DNA of 64,000 bases from Streptomyces xinghaiensis S187 (GCF_000220705.2 NZ_CP023202.1:1550001-1614000); one strand, 5' to 3'; counted from the stretch's first letter, positions 8,143-17,050 are shown. Numbers and translations are program-made. The notes: generated by a model not told the origin, from the letters alone.

Positions 8143-8487
8143 TCAACCGGTCTCGCACGAGCAGAGGTCCACTCCCAGCACCTCGTCGCCGCCGACGCCG
8201 TACCCGGGGAACGTCACGGTGTCACCGGGGTTCACGGTCCGGCAGGGCGGGGTGGCGGCATCGCGGTAGCGGACGGTGAGCCGCTGCGGGGTGCCGCAGT
8301 TGTTGGTGACGAACGTGTAGCGCCAGCTCGCCGCGTACTGGACACAGGCGGGCGCCGCCGCCGAGACCGTCTCCTCCTGCTCACCGGCGGGGGCGCCGTA
8401 CGCCGCACCGGGCTGCGCGAGTCCCGCGGCGGCGGCCAGCAGCACCGGCACCGAGGCCCGTGCGATCGAGCGCGACAGGGTGAACAT
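8143..8487 (-). CDS. Secreted alpha-amylase inhibitor, tendamistat-like
   Basis: 114 residues with a signal peptide (about residues 1-31, ending AAYGA). The mature domain matches tendamistat spacing: CVQYAASWRYTFVTNNC, then a basic strand, a third Cys (82) and a fourth (109). The Trp-Arg-Tyr triplet (55-57), which in tendamistat enters the amylase active site, is intact. Cys48-64 and 82-109 are the expected disulfides; an extra Cys111 is unusual. ATG 8487 follows AAGGAGGG. The protein should bind and block mammalian/insect-type alpha-amylases; this is inferred from family. Confidence 0.85.
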   Translation of the reverse strand: MFTLSRSIARASVPVLLAAAAGLAQPGAAYGAPAGEQEETVSAAAPACVQYAASWRYTFVTNNCGTPQRLTVRYRDAATPPCRTVNPGDTVTFPGYGVGGDEVLGVDLCSCETG

Positions 8488-8910
8488 GGGGACCCTCCTT
8501 CGACGTGCCGAACGGAACGAGCCCGAGCGTAGGAGCGGCGCATGGAGCCTGAAAGAAATTGCGCCACTTGCGCAAGAGTGGGCGCGCTTCCCCATCCCAC
8601 CGACTGAAAGAGAGAGAGGACGGCTCCCCACACAGCTCAACGCCGTCCGGACGGAGGGCAAGCCCTTGCCGACACAGCACGGGAACCGGCGAACATCAGG
8701 GCAGAGCCTGCCCGGGCCAGGCTGATCGACCGGGCATAAATGCCAGCGAAGGGCACACCGGCGACAACTTGCCACGCCGCTCGACAAGTTGACCAGAAAG
8801 AGGTTTCATGTTTTTGCGCAAGAACCCCCCGCCCTCCACACCCGTCGGCCGCGGAAGACAGGCGTAGACGACAGGAACGCGAAGCCAAGCACTCCACCGG
8901 TCACGCAGTC
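8488..8910. other. Intergenic, inverted repeats, no gene seen
   Basis: Holds the promoter of the amylase-inhibitor-like gene and several palindromes (8559-8575; 8814-8823; CAACTTG...CAAGTTG at about 8766-8792). It ends at the right end of tnpB element copy 2. No supported frame. Confidence 0.5.
8559..8575. promoter_or_regulatory. Inverted repeat upstream of amylase-inhibitor-like gene
   Basis: TTGCGC, five bases, GCGCAA. It lies 72 bases upstream of the ATG at 8487 and overlaps the palindrome CTTGCGCAAG. A second TTGCGCAAGA occurs at 8814-8823. The TTGC/GCAAG character recalls the motifs near Streptomyces amylase promoters controlled by MalR/Reg1; this is an inference from appearance. Confidence 0.4.
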
Positions 8911-9075
8911 GTGACTCCACCCGCGACTGAAGTCGCGGGCTTCCTGTGTCGGTGGCTAGGCACCGGCGCAGAGGACCAGCCCGGCCCTGTGTTTGACGTT
9001 GAGTGCGCCGACGTGGTCGGCGTTCGCGACCAGGCCGCAGTTGACGCACTCGAACTTCGCCTGGGTGACGCGGTT
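8911..9075 (-). ncRNA. Candidate omega-RNA scaffold, copy 2
   Basis: tnpB 3' end through the element terminus, by analogy with characterised IS605 elements. It ends in the perfect nine-pair hairpin and GGGTGGAGTCAC. The guide predicted from the flank begins GACTGCGTGACCGGTGGAGT. The 5' limit is arbitrary. Confidence 0.4.
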
Positions 9076-10182
9076 CTCCTTGGCCACGTGCCCGCATCCG
9101 CCGATCTCCGGTGGGCAGGTGCGGGAAGTGTTGCGGGCGTTCACCGGGATCACACGGCGACCGGCGCTTTCAGCCTTGTCCGCCAAGATCCTCAGGAACT
9201 GCCCCCAACCCACGTCGAGAATGCTGCGGTTCAGCCCGGCCTTCGCCGCGGCACCGTTCGCCAGGAACGCACCGTCGCGGTCGGGGTCGGGCCGGGGTGC
9301 GGGCGCCTTGGTCATGCCCGCGGTGTTCAGCCGCTCGTGCCCGATCACATCGTGCTCGCGCACGAGATCGAGTGCGGCTTTGTGGTGGTGGTCCAGACGC
9401 CGGCGCCGGATCTTCGCGTGCAGGCGCGCGACCTTGCGGGCCGCAGCACGATGCTTCTTCGTACGACGCCGCGTGCGCTGGGGGAACGTCGCCAGGTGCT
9501 GCTGCGCTGCGGCCAGTTCCTCGGCCGAGACCTGCAGGAACCTGGGGTTGGCGACGTGGTGGCCGCTGGAGTCGGTGAAAAAGTGGACCGTCCCCAGGTC
9601 GATACCCACCCTGCTCCCGGTCGGCGGCAGCGGCTCGGCAGGCACCTCGTCACAGGCCAGGATCACGTACCAGCGACGCCCCTCCCGCTTCACGCTGACC
9701 GTCTTCACCCGGCCCTTCACCGGCCGGTGCCGGTGAACGCGGACATGCCCGACACCCTGCAGCCGGACACGCGTCTGCGCGTCGTGGGGGGTGGAATCCC
9801 ACCGGCAGCCGTCCCCGTCCCGGGGAAAGGTGACCGTGTCGAAATGCCCAACCCCTTTGAAGCGCGGGTATCCGGGGGTGCCACCGGCCGTCACCCGCCG
9901 GAAGAAAGCCTGGAAGGCCCGGTCCAGACGGCGCAGGGTCGCCTGCTGGCTCGAGAAGGACCACCGGCCCTGACGCTCCGGATCGAACGCCCGGATCTCC
10001 CTCAACTGCGCCGACTGATCCCCATACCGCACCGAGGTCCGGGAACTGTGCCGGTAGGCATCACGACGCTCCTGCAACGCCCCGTTGTACAGGGAACAGT
10101 GATCCCGCAACATCTCCACCAGCGCCCGCTCTTGCCGGACCGTGGGACGCAGAAGAAACCGATACGCCCGCCTCACACCCAC
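8956..10182 (-). CDS. tnpB: TnpB RNA-guided nuclease/transposon protein, copy 2
   Basis: 408 residues. RuvC residues Asp195 (GIDLGTVHFFTD), Glu283 (GHERLNTAGM) and Asp389 (NADHVGALNV) are present, with a zinc ribbon Cys356/363/379/382 (CPPEIGGC, CVNCG). Almost the same as copy 3, so both probably arrived recently. The opposite strand carries a long open frame across the whole element, which I treat as a composition artefact. Confidence 0.93.
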   Translation of the reverse strand: MGVRRAYRFLLRPTVRQERALVEMLRDHCSLYNGALQERRDAYRHSSRTSVRYGDQSAQLREIRAFDPERQGRWSFSSQQATLRRLDRAFQAFFRRVTAGGTPGYPRFKGVGHFDTVTFPRDGDGCRWDSTPHDAQTRVRLQGVGHVRVHRHRPVKGRVKTVSVKREGRRWYVILACDEVPAEPLPPTGSRVGIDLGTVHFFTDSSGHHVANPRFLQVSAEELAAAQQHLATFPQRTRRRTKKHRAAARKVARLHAKIRRRRLDHHHKAALDLVREHDVIGHERLNTAGMTKAPAPRPDPDRDGAFLANGAAAKAGLNRSILDVGWGQFLRILADKAESAGRRVIPVNARNTSRTCPPEIGGCGHVAKENRVTQAKFECVNCGLVANADHVGALNVKHRAGLVLCAGA

Positions 10183-10392
10183 CCCACCTCCCCGCAGTTT
10201 CCCCCGACCAACGCCGGTGTCTCACGCTACCGGCCCTTACTGACAACGCAGCGTGCTCCGCCGCTGCGCGGCTCCGGCCCAAGGATTCGATTCCCCCACC
10301 GGCTGAAGCCGGCGGTCCCCTCGAAAGAAGGTCTGATGGATTGAGCGGCGACGCTACGCGCGCCCGAGCCGGGGACCGCACCGGTTCAGCTC

Positions 10393-10647
10393 TCAGTAGT
10401 GGTACCGCGCCTGGACGACGACGAGTTCGTCACCTTTGGCCCGGTAGACGAGCCGGTGCTCCTCATCGATCCTCCGGGACCAGTAGCCGCTGAGATCCCC
10501 CTTGAGCGGCTCCGGCTTCCCGATGCCGGTGAACGGATCCCGCTTACTCTCCTCGATGAGCCGATTGATGCGCCTGGTCATGCGACGGTCCGTCTCGGCC
10601 CAGTGCACGTAGTCGGCCCAACCATGCTCGGTGAATACGGTCTTCAC
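10393..10647 (-). CDS. yoeB: YoeB-family toxin, ribosome-dependent mRNA endonuclease
   Basis: 84 residues, exactly the length of Escherichia coli YoeB. The catalytic set falls at the same numbers: Glu46 (GKPEPLKG), Arg65 (EEHRLVYR) and the C-terminal His83-Tyr84. YoeB cleaves mRNA in the ribosomal A site when its antitoxin is degraded. The start overlaps the yefM stop by four bases, giving tight translational coupling. The tnpB element copy 2 ends only 57 bases beyond its stop codon, but the toxin is intact. Confidence 0.95.
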   Translation of the reverse strand: MKTVFTEHGWADYVHWAETDRRMTRRINRLIEESKRDPFTGIGKPEPLKGDLSGYWSRRIDEEHRLVYRAKGDELVVVQARYHY

Positions 10648-10904
10648 TCGGCGTCGTCGACCTCGATCAGCTCTCGGGGCTCCGTCCTGCCGCCCTCCGC
10701 TTCCGCGATCGACTCAGCCAACCGGCGGGCATTGGCCGGCGACCGCAGCAGGTAGATCGTCTCCTGCCACGAGGCAAAGTCCTCCTCGGACAGCAGCACG
10801 GCATTCCCGTTACGGGAAGTGATGTGCACCGGAGACCGATCGTCGTTGACGTTTTCGATCAACCGGAAAAGATTCTTTCGGGCTTCACTGGCGGTGATGG
10901 ACAC
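10644..10904 (-). CDS. yefM: YefM antitoxin (Phd/YefM family)
   Basis: 86 residues. The N-terminal MSITASEARKNLFRLIENV and VHITSRNGNAVLLSEEDF are the classic Phd/YefM DNA-binding fold. The C-terminal acidic part (RELIEVDDAE) should wrap and inhibit YoeB. It is the first gene of the operon and is expected to repress itself through the palindrome just upstream (10928-10947). A GGAGG-type site precedes the ATG (AAAAGGAGGGGGTG). Confidence 0.95.
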   Translation of the reverse strand: MSITASEARKNLFRLIENVNDDRSPVHITSRNGNAVLLSEEDFASWQETIYLLRSPANARRLAESIAEAEGGRTEPRELIEVDDAE

Positions 10905-10927
10905 GGCCGCACCCCCTCCTTTTCGAG

Positions 10928-10947
10928 TGGTACAGGAAATTGTACCA
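10928..10947. promoter_or_regulatory. YefM operator palindrome
   Basis: TGGTACAGGAAATTGTACCA, a perfect inverted repeat of TGGTACA around six bases, 24 bases upstream of the yefM ATG. YefM-YoeB complexes are known to bind TGTACA-centred repeats, so autoregulation is expected. Confidence 0.75.
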
Positions 10948-11365
10948 GTGAGAAGTGCGAGCAGCAGTGATCGACTGCGCCCGGCCGCACGGACACGACG
11001 GGCCGGGTGCGGTCGCCCCCTCGGGCAGCGGGACGCGGCGGCCGGCGGTTTCGGGGCGCCGGAACGGGCAAGAAGGCCGCTGATGGCCGTTGATCAGCCC
11101 ATACCGGGCCACCGGGCACAGCGCGGCCGGCGCGCCACGGCGCCGACCGCACCGTTCCGGGGGTGTGGCCCGGCGGCGGGCGGCGGCACCCGGGAACGGG
11201 GCCGCAGAGGGCGCCCCGCCCCGGCCGCCGCCCGCGTCGCCGCTCCGCCCGCCGCGGTCCGGCGGGCCCCGGCGGCGTCCGGCGGGGGCGCGTCCCGGGA
11301 CCGGAGTGCCATGGAGGGCGGGCGCTCTCACCGGCAGGACCCGACCCGCTGACGGGAGACCACGG
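10948..11365. other. Intergenic, no gene seen
   Basis: About 420 bases between the divergent yefM and DedA genes. GC-rich, with only Arg/Pro-rich shadow frames. Confidence 0.5.
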
Positions 11366-12178
11366 ATGCACGGCATGATCTCGGCCCAGGCGCAGCAGTC
11401 CCCCGGTGGCCTCGCGGGCTGGGCCACGGATCTCGTCGAGACGATTGGCGGGCCGGGGGCCGGGCTGGCGATCGCCCTGGAGAACATCTTCCCGCCGCTG
11501 CCCAGCGAGGTGGTGCTGCCGCTGACCGGCTTCGCCGCCGGGCGGGGCGTGCTCGGTCTGCCCTCGGCGATCTTCTGGACGACGCTGGGCTCGGTCACGG
11601 GCGCGGTGCTCCTGTACTGGGCGGGGATGTGGCTCGGCCAGGAGCGCCTGCACCGGCTGTGGGTGCGGGTCCCGCTGCTGAACCCCGCCGACCTGGAGCG
11701 CACGGAGGCGTGGTTCGGGCGGCACGGCACCAAGGCGGTCTTCCTGGGCCGCATGGTGCCGGTCTTCCGCAGCCTCATCTCCGTCCCGGCCGGAGTGGTG
11801 CGGATGCCTTTCCGGGTCTTCGTCCTGCTGACGACCCTCGGCAGCCTGCTGTGGAACTCGGCCCTGATCATGGCGGGTTACTGGCTCGGGGACCGCTGGC
11901 ACGTGGTGGAGACGTATGTGGGGCTCTCCTCCAAGATCGTCCTGGCCGCCGTGGTGCTGGCGCTCGTCGTCCATCTCGTGACGCGCCGCAGGAGGCACGG
12001 CCGGAACGGGAAGCACGGCCGTGGCGGCACCGCAGACGGTGAGGGTGACGGAGGCGGTGACGGAAGCGCGGGCGCGGGCGACGGGGCTTCCGGCGGCGGC
12101 CGGGAGCAGGACGACGACGGGGAGCGGGGCCGGCCCGGGGAGCGGAGCGGGGACCGCGCCACCGCGCGCCCCGAGTGA
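11366..12178 (+). CDS. DedA-family membrane protein
   Basis: 270 residues. It has a membrane core (residues ~15-215) with FPPLPSEVVLPLTGFAAG, a GAVLLYWAGMWLG helix and the signature FGRHGTKAVFLGRMVPVFRSLISVPAGVVRMPF. The latter is the conserved DedA/VTT segment with the essential Arg and Gly residues. DedA proteins act as lipid scramblases/flippases and in envelope homeostasis. The last ~55 residues are a hydrophilic Gly/Asp/Arg tail (GDGGGDGSAGAGD). The ATG at 11366 with GGGAG upstream begins the conserved core; the longer frame is low-complexity. Confidence 0.9.
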   Translation: MHGMISAQAQQSPGGLAGWATDLVETIGGPGAGLAIALENIFPPLPSEVVLPLTGFAAGRGVLGLPSAIFWTTLGSVTGAVLLYWAGMWLGQERLHRLWVRVPLLNPADLERTEAWFGRHGTKAVFLGRMVPVFRSLISVPAGVVRMPFRVFVLLTTLGSLLWNSALIMAGYWLGDRWHVVETYVGLSSKIVLAAVVLALVVHLVTRRRRHGRNGKHGRGGTADGEGDGGGDGSAGAGDGASGGGREQDDDGERGRPGERSGDRATARPE

Positions 12179-12348
12179 ACCCCCGGCAACTCCCCACCGC
12201 GCCGGACCGGTTCGTCCCGGCGGCACCCCCGCCCCGTCCCGCGCGGCCACGGCCCCGGTCACACCCGCTCCGACCAGGCATACCGCCGGAAGGACCGGAA
12301 GAGCAGCCGGTTAGCATATGAGCACCGCCTAGCTCGAAAGATGGACCA

Positions 12349-13794
12349 GTGACTGCCACCGTGGACTCGTTCACCAACTGGAAGAACCGCGAAGAGATCG
12401 CGGAATCGATGATCCCGATGATCGGGAAGTTGCACCGGGAGCGGGACGTCACGGTCCTGCTGCACAGCCGCTCCCTCGTGAACAAGTCGGTGGTGAGCAT
12501 CCTCAAGACCCACCGTTTCGCACGCCAGATCGCCGGCGCGGAGCTGTCCGTCACCGAGACGATGCCGTTCCTGCGGACGCTCACCACGCTCGACCTCGGC
12601 CCGTCCCAGATCGACATCGGCATGCTCGCCGCGACGTACAAGGCGGACGACCGCGGGCTGTCGGTGGAGGAGTTCACCGCCCAGGCCGTCGCCGGGGCCA
12701 CGGGTGCGAGCAAGATCGAGCGCCGTGAGCCGCGCGATGTCGTCCTCTACGGCTTCGGCCGCATCGGCCGCCTCGTCGCCCGGCTGCTCATCGAGAAGGC
12801 CGGCTCCGGCAACGGCCTGCGGCTGCGCGCCATCGTCGTCCGCAACGGCGGCGGCCAGGACATCGTCAAGCGCGCCTCGCTGCTGCGCCGCGACTCCATC
12901 CACGGCCAGTTCCAGGGCACGATCACCGTGGACGAGGCGAACAGCACGATCGTCGCCAACGGCAACGAGATCAAGGTGATCTACTCCGACGACCCGACCT
13001 CGGTGGACTACACGGCGTACGGGATCAAGGACGCCATCCTCATCGACAACACGGGCCGGTGGCGGGACCGCGAGGGCCTGTCGAACCACCTGCGCCCCGG
13101 CATCGACAAGGTCGTCCTCACCGCCCCGGGCAAGGGCGACGTGCCCAACATCGTCCACGGCGTCAACCACGACACGATCAAGCCGGACGAGCAGATCCTG
13201 TCCTGCGCCTCCTGCACCACCAACGCGATCGTCCCGCCGCTGAAGGCGATGGCGGACGAGTACGGCGTGCTGCGCGGCCATGTGGAGACCGTCCACTCGT
13301 TCACCAACGACCAGAACCTGCTGGACAATTACCACAAGTCCGACCGCCGCGGCCGCTCGGCGCCGCTCAACATGGTCATCACCGAGACCGGTGCCGCCTC
13401 CGCCGTCGCCAAGGCGCTGCCGGACCTCCAGGCGAAGATCACCGGCAGCTCGATCCGCGTCCCGGTGCCGGACGTCTCGATCGCGATCCTCAACCTCCAG
13501 CTCGCGCGGGAGACCACCCGCCAGGAGGTCCTCGACCACCTGCGCGAGGTGTCGCTGACCTCGCCGCTCAAGCGCCAGATCGACTTCACCAGCGCCCCCG
13601 ACGCCGTCTCCAACGACTTCATCGGCTCACGTCACGCCTCGATCGTCGACGCCGGCGCCACCAAGGTCGAGGGCGACAACGCGATCCTCTACCTCTGGTA
13701 CGACAACGAGTTCGGCTACTCCTGCCAGGTCGTCCGCGTCGTCCAGTACGTCTCCGGGGTGGAGTACCCGACCTACCCGGCCCCGGCGGTCTGA
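12349..13794 (+). CDS. gap: Glyceraldehyde-3-phosphate dehydrogenase, long form
   Basis: 481 residues. The first ~125 residues are an extension (FTNWKNREEIAESMIPMIGKL...FARQIAGAELSV), followed by the canonical Rossmann start VVLYGFGRIGRLVARLL. Catalytic Cys289 lies in SCASCTTNAIVPPLK, and the C-terminal WYDNEFGYSCQVV is typical. It oxidises G3P with NAD(P)+ to 1,3-bisphosphoglycerate. Long-form GAPDHs of this kind exist beside the glycolytic enzyme in actinobacteria; the extra domain's job is unclear. The start is a GTG; no strong Shine-Dalgarno sequence is visible. Confidence 0.93.
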   Translation: MTATVDSFTNWKNREEIAESMIPMIGKLHRERDVTVLLHSRSLVNKSVVSILKTHRFARQIAGAELSVTETMPFLRTLTTLDLGPSQIDIGMLAATYKADDRGLSVEEFTAQAVAGATGASKIERREPRDVVLYGFGRIGRLVARLLIEKAGSGNGLRLRAIVVRNGGGQDIVKRASLLRRDSIHGQFQGTITVDEANSTIVANGNEIKVIYSDDPTSVDYTAYGIKDAILIDNTGRWRDREGLSNHLRPGIDKVVLTAPGKGDVPNIVHGVNHDTIKPDEQILSCASCTTNAIVPPLKAMADEYGVLRGHVETVHSFTNDQNLLDNYHKSDRRGRSAPLNMVITETGAASAVAKALPDLQAKITGSSIRVPVPDVSIAILNLQLARETTRQEVLDHLREVSLTSPLKRQIDFTSAPDAVSNDFIGSRHASIVDAGATKVEGDNAILYLWYDNEFGYSCQVVRVVQYVSGVEYPTYPAPAV

Positions 13795-14082
13795 TCCGGC
13801 GGTCCGGTTCCGGGCGGTCCGGTTCCGGGCTGGCTGCCTCCCGGGCCGGGCGCCCGCCCGCGGCCCTCGTCCGCCGTCCCGTCCGCCGTTCCGCCGGCCG
13901 GGGCGGCGTGACGGGGGCCGGCCGCTTCCGCCCCCCCTCCCCCGCGCCGCACACCCGCCCCCGAGCAGCGACATGCCGGGGGCGGCGGTTCACCGGGCGC
14001 GACGCGGGCACCCGCCTCCGCGACGTTCCCACCCGCCGCGGTGACACAGCGCCGCGGCGGACGGCAGTGAGGGAGATCGCGT

Positions 14083-14877
14083 ATGACGGCCTCGCCGGAC
14101 CCACCGGACCCACCGGGCCCACCGGACCCGCAAGGCCCGCAGGGCCCCGCCCTCCGCCACCGCGCCACCGCCTCCCTGGCCGGCCGCGTGGCGCGGTGGC
14201 GGGGCGCGCCCGCGCTGCACCCCTCCGGGGTCCGGTTCACCGGCACCCTGGCCGTCGCCCCCGCGGGCCCGGCCCTGGGCGAGCCCTGGCTCGACCGGCC
14301 CGGCCGCTACCGGACCGACGTCCGCTGGTCGCGGGCGGCCGGTGTGCCCGCATGGTGTCCGGACGGGCTCGGCCTCGCGCTCCGCGTGACCGACGCGGGC
14401 GGTCCCGGCCGTCCGCTGGACCTGCTGTTCACCACGAGCGGCGGCGGACGCCGGACCCGCCACCTGCCACTCGCCCGCAGGAACGCCATGGCGGGGCCGT
14501 ACTCCACGCTCCTCTCCTACCGGGTCGGAGCCCACCGCCGCCTGCTGGCCCTCACGCCGGCCCCGGGCTCGCCGCGCGTCCGCGGCGATCTGGCCGGGCT
14601 GCGGCAGGCACTGCGGACGGAACCCCTCGTGTTCGTGCTCTGCACCGTCCGGGACGGTGAACCCTGGCGCGCCCTGGGCACGTTGGCCACCGGGCCGCCG
14701 TCGGACGCCCCGCCCGGGTCCACGTCCTCGTACGACCCGTATCTCAACGCCCTGCCGGGCCTGCGGCCGACCTCCCGCCTCAGCGGTTTCCGGGAGTCGG
14801 CCTACGCGGGCTCCCGGTCCGGCCGCTCCGGCCTGCCGCCCCGCCCGGTCTCCGCGACCGGACGGCCGCCCGGGTGA
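14083..14877 (+). CDS. Conserved hypothetical protein, family not recognised
   Basis: 264 residues. The first ~25 are Pro/Gly repeats (PDPPDPPGPPDPQGPQGP). The body has strands FTGTLAVAPAGPALG, LDLLFTTSGGGRRTRHL, YSTLLSYRVGAHRRLLAL and EPLVFVLCTVRDGEPWRALGTL. It ends YLNALPGLRPTSRLSGFRESAYAGSRSGR. The last block is reminiscent of actinobacterial catalase-fold relatives annotated loosely as phosphodiesterases, but I see no haem ligands and assign no function. GGGAG precedes the ATG region. It precedes the oxidoreductase operon by 128 bases. Confidence 0.65.
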   Translation: MTASPDPPDPPGPPDPQGPQGPALRHRATASLAGRVARWRGAPALHPSGVRFTGTLAVAPAGPALGEPWLDRPGRYRTDVRWSRAAGVPAWCPDGLGLALRVTDAGGPGRPLDLLFTTSGGGRRTRHLPLARRNAMAGPYSTLLSYRVGAHRRLLALTPAPGSPRVRGDLAGLRQALRTEPLVFVLCTVRDGEPWRALGTLATGPPSDAPPGSTSSYDPYLNALPGLRPTSRLSGFRESAYAGSRSGRSGLPPRPVSATGRPPG

Positions 14878-14958
14878 CGGAGGGCCGCCCGCGGTGGCGG
14901 GCGCCCCCGGCACCGTCCCGGCGCCCGCTGTGGCGCACGCCACACGCCGCATCGTACG

Positions 14959-14970
14959 TACCGGTCGGTA
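14959..14970. promoter_or_regulatory. TetR-type palindrome before oxidoreductase operon
   Basis: TACCGGTCGGTA (TACCG, two bases, CGGTA), 35 bases upstream of the ATG at 15006. Its length and GGTCGG core resemble TetR-family operators. No TetR gene is adjacent, so the regulator would act in trans. Confidence 0.4.
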
Positions 14971-15005
14971 TGGTGCTGGTTGCGCGGCACTCAACAGGAG
15001 GCTTC

Positions 15006-16013
15006 ATGTCAGCGACCAACCGCCAGATCCGTCTGGCAGCACGTCCCGTCGGCGAGGTACGGCCCGAGGACTGGGAGCACGCCACGGCGCCCGCCGAGGA
15101 GCCGGGCGAGGGACAGTTCGCCGGGCGGACCCGCTTCATCTCGCTGGACCCCGCGATGCGCGGCTGGCTCGACGACCGGCCCTCCTATCTGCCGCCCGTC
15201 GGCCTCGGCGAGGTGATGCGGGCGGGTTCCGTGGTCGAGGTCACCGCCTCCAACCACCCCGACTACCGGCCCGGTGACCACGTCGTCGGCACCTTCGGCG
15301 TCCAGGAGCACGTCGTCTCCGACGGCAAGGGCGCCCTGAAGATCGACGTCGGCCTGGCGCCGGCCTCGACCTACCTCGGCGCGCTGGGCATGCCCGGTAT
15401 GACCGCCTACTTCGGCCTGCTGGACGTGGGCGCGCTGAAGGACGGCGAGACGGTCGTCGTCTCCGGCGCCGCGGGCGCGGTCGGCTCCATCGTCGGCCAG
15501 ATCGCCAAGGTGAAGGGCTGCCGGGTCGTCGGCATCGCGGGCGGCGCGGAGAAGTGCGCCCTGCTGACCGACGAACTCGGGTTCGACGCGGCGATCGACT
15601 ACCGCGCCGGGGACGTCAAGCGGGCCCTGCGCGAGCAGACGCCGGACGGCATCGACGTCTACTTCGACAACGTCGGCGGCGAGATCCTCGACGCGGCGCT
15701 CACCCGGCTGGCGATGCGCGCTCGCGTGGTGATCTGCGGCGCCATCAGCCAGTACAACAACGAGACGCCGGTCAGCGGCCCGTCGAACTACCTCTCGCTG
15801 CTCGTCCGCCGGGCGCGCATGGAGGGCTTCGTCGTGTTCGACTACGCCAAGCGCTACGCGGAGGCCGCGCAGGAGATCGCCGGCTGGATCGGCGACGGCC
15901 GGCTCAAGGTGAAGGAGCACGTGGTCAAGGGCACCGTGGACGACTTCCCGGAGACCCTGCAGATGCTCTTCCGCGGCGAGAACGTCGGCAAGCTCGTCCT
16001 GGAGCTGTCGTGA
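15006..16013 (+). CDS. NADP-dependent MDR-family oxidoreductase
   Basis: 335 residues. Zinc-free medium-chain reductase of the leukotriene-B4-dehydrogenase/CurA type: an N-terminal barrel with FISLDPAMRGWL and RPGDHVVGTFG, then the nucleotide loop VVVSGAAGAVGSIVGQIAK and KVKEHVVKGTVDDFPETLQMLF near the end. Such enzymes reduce the C=C bond of alpha,beta-unsaturated carbonyls with NADPH. The ATG at 15006 has AGGAGGCTTC before it. The stop overlaps the SDR start by four bases (GTGA), so the pair is an operon. Confidence 0.92.
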   Translation: MSATNRQIRLAARPVGEVRPEDWEHATAPAEEPGEGQFAGRTRFISLDPAMRGWLDDRPSYLPPVGLGEVMRAGSVVEVTASNHPDYRPGDHVVGTFGVQEHVVSDGKGALKIDVGLAPASTYLGALGMPGMTAYFGLLDVGALKDGETVVVSGAAGAVGSIVGQIAKVKGCRVVGIAGGAEKCALLTDELGFDAAIDYRAGDVKRALREQTPDGIDVYFDNVGGEILDAALTRLAMRARVVICGAISQYNNETPVSGPSNYLSLLVRRARMEGFVVFDYAKRYAEAAQEIAGWIGDGRLKVKEHVVKGTVDDFPETLQMLFRGENVGKLVLELS

Positions 16014-16819
16014 CGGCCGCGGGACCCGCCGGAGAGCGGGCGGAAGGGCAGCAGGGGCAGCCGGGGAAGCCGCTGAGCGGCAAGGTCGCCGTCGTCACCG
16101 GAGGCGCGTCCGGCCTGGGCCGCGCCACCGCGCTGACGCTGGCGGAGGCGGGCGCCGAGCTCGTCGTCGCCGACCTGGACGCGGCGGGCGGCAAGGAGGT
16201 GGCCGAACTCGTCGGCGGCCACTTCCGCGCCTGCGACGTCTCGGACCTGGACGCCAACCGCGCCCTGGTGGACTTCGCCGTGGAGCGCTGCGGCGGCGTC
16301 GACATCGCCTTCCTCAACGCGGGCGTGGCGACGGGCTGCGGCATCGGCGACGACTTCGACCCGGCCCTGTACCGCCGGGCGATGGGCGCCAACCTCGACG
16401 GTGTCGTCTACGGCGCCCACGCCGTGCTGCCGGCGCTGCGGGCCCGCGGCGGCGGTTCGATCGTGGCGACGGCCTCCCTGGCGGGCCTGACGGCGGTGCC
16501 GTTCGACCCGCTGTACGCCGCCAACAAGCACGCCGTGGTGGGCCTGGCCCGCTCGCTGGGCCCGGCGCTGGCGCCGGAGGGGGTCCGCTTCAACGCGATC
16601 TGCCCGGGCTTCGCCGAGTCGCGGATCATCGACCCGATCCGGGAGATGCTCTCCTCGCAGCACCTGCCGATCATCCCGGCGCAGGTCGTGGCCGACACGG
16701 TGCTGCGCATCCTCACCGGGGACGCCACCGGGGAGTGCTGGTTCATCCAGCCCGGCCGCGAACCGGAGCCGTTCCGCTTCCGCAACGTGCCGGGCCCGGG
16801 AGAGGCCGCCACCGGCTGA
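16010..16819 (+). CDS. Short-chain dehydrogenase/reductase
   Basis: 269 residues. The Rossmann loop is TGGASGLGRATALTLAEAGAELVVADL, followed by NAGVATGCGI. The catalytic Ser is in TASLAGLTAVPFDPLYAANKHAV with Tyr-x-x-x-Lys (YAANK). ICPGFAESRIIDPI is the usual C-terminal segment. It translates from a GTG overlapping the upstream stop. Together with the MDR reductase it probably processes a carbonyl/enone pair, substrate unknown. A hairpin terminator follows at 16920-16951. Confidence 0.92.
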   Translation: MTAAGPAGERAEGQQGQPGKPLSGKVAVVTGGASGLGRATALTLAEAGAELVVADLDAAGGKEVAELVGGHFRACDVSDLDANRALVDFAVERCGGVDIAFLNAGVATGCGIGDDFDPALYRRAMGANLDGVVYGAHAVLPALRARGGGSIVATASLAGLTAVPFDPLYAANKHAVVGLARSLGPALAPEGVRFNAICPGFAESRIIDPIREMLSSQHLPIIPAQVVADTVLRILTGDATGECWFIQPGREPEPFRFRNVPGPGEAATG

Positions 16820-16919
16820 CGGGAGCCACGGGCCGGCCGCCGTCCGGCGCCGCTGTCCGGCCCCGCCGTCCGGCCCGGCCTGCGGTGGCCCTGTGGTGCC
16901 ACCGTCGGGCGGAGCACGA

Positions 16920-16951
16920 AGCCCTGCCGGTCCTTTCGGACGGGCAGGGCT
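16920..16951. terminator. Hairpin terminator after oxidoreductase/SDR operon
   Basis: Stem AGCCCTGCCGGTCC against GGACGGGCAGGGCT with one mismatch and a four-base loop, followed by CTCTCC. Nearly the same arm sequence recurs at 26460-26498. Confidence 0.7.
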
Positions 16952-17050
16952 CTCCGCGTTCGAGGGGTGTGGGGTCCAGCCCGGACAACGCGGGAAAGCG
17001 GGAGCGCCGGGCCGGCGACCGGGCCGCGAGCGAACGGCCGGGCTCTTATT

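Larger units (their letters stand above)
8911..10335 (-). mobile_element. IS200/IS605-type tnpB-only element, copy 2
   Basis: 1,425 bases, the same length as copy 3 and nearly identical to it. The right end (low coordinate) has a perfect CCCGCGACT/AGTCGCGGG hairpin; the left end has a CCGCCGGCT/AGCCGGTGG hairpin with one wobble. On the tnpB strand the flank before the left end reads ATCCAT. No tnpA. It sits between an apparently empty region and the 3' end of yoeB, so no gene seems to be broken. Confidence 0.85.

Noticed and set aside
8740..10344. A 534-codon frame antisense to tnpB copy 2
   Set aside because: Same high-GC shadow effect; its translation equals that seen antisense to copies 1 and 3 and resembles no protein.
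10341..10392. Disrupted gene around tnpB copy 2
   Set aside because: The short flanks on each side do not read as parts of one protein, so I treat the insertion as intergenic.
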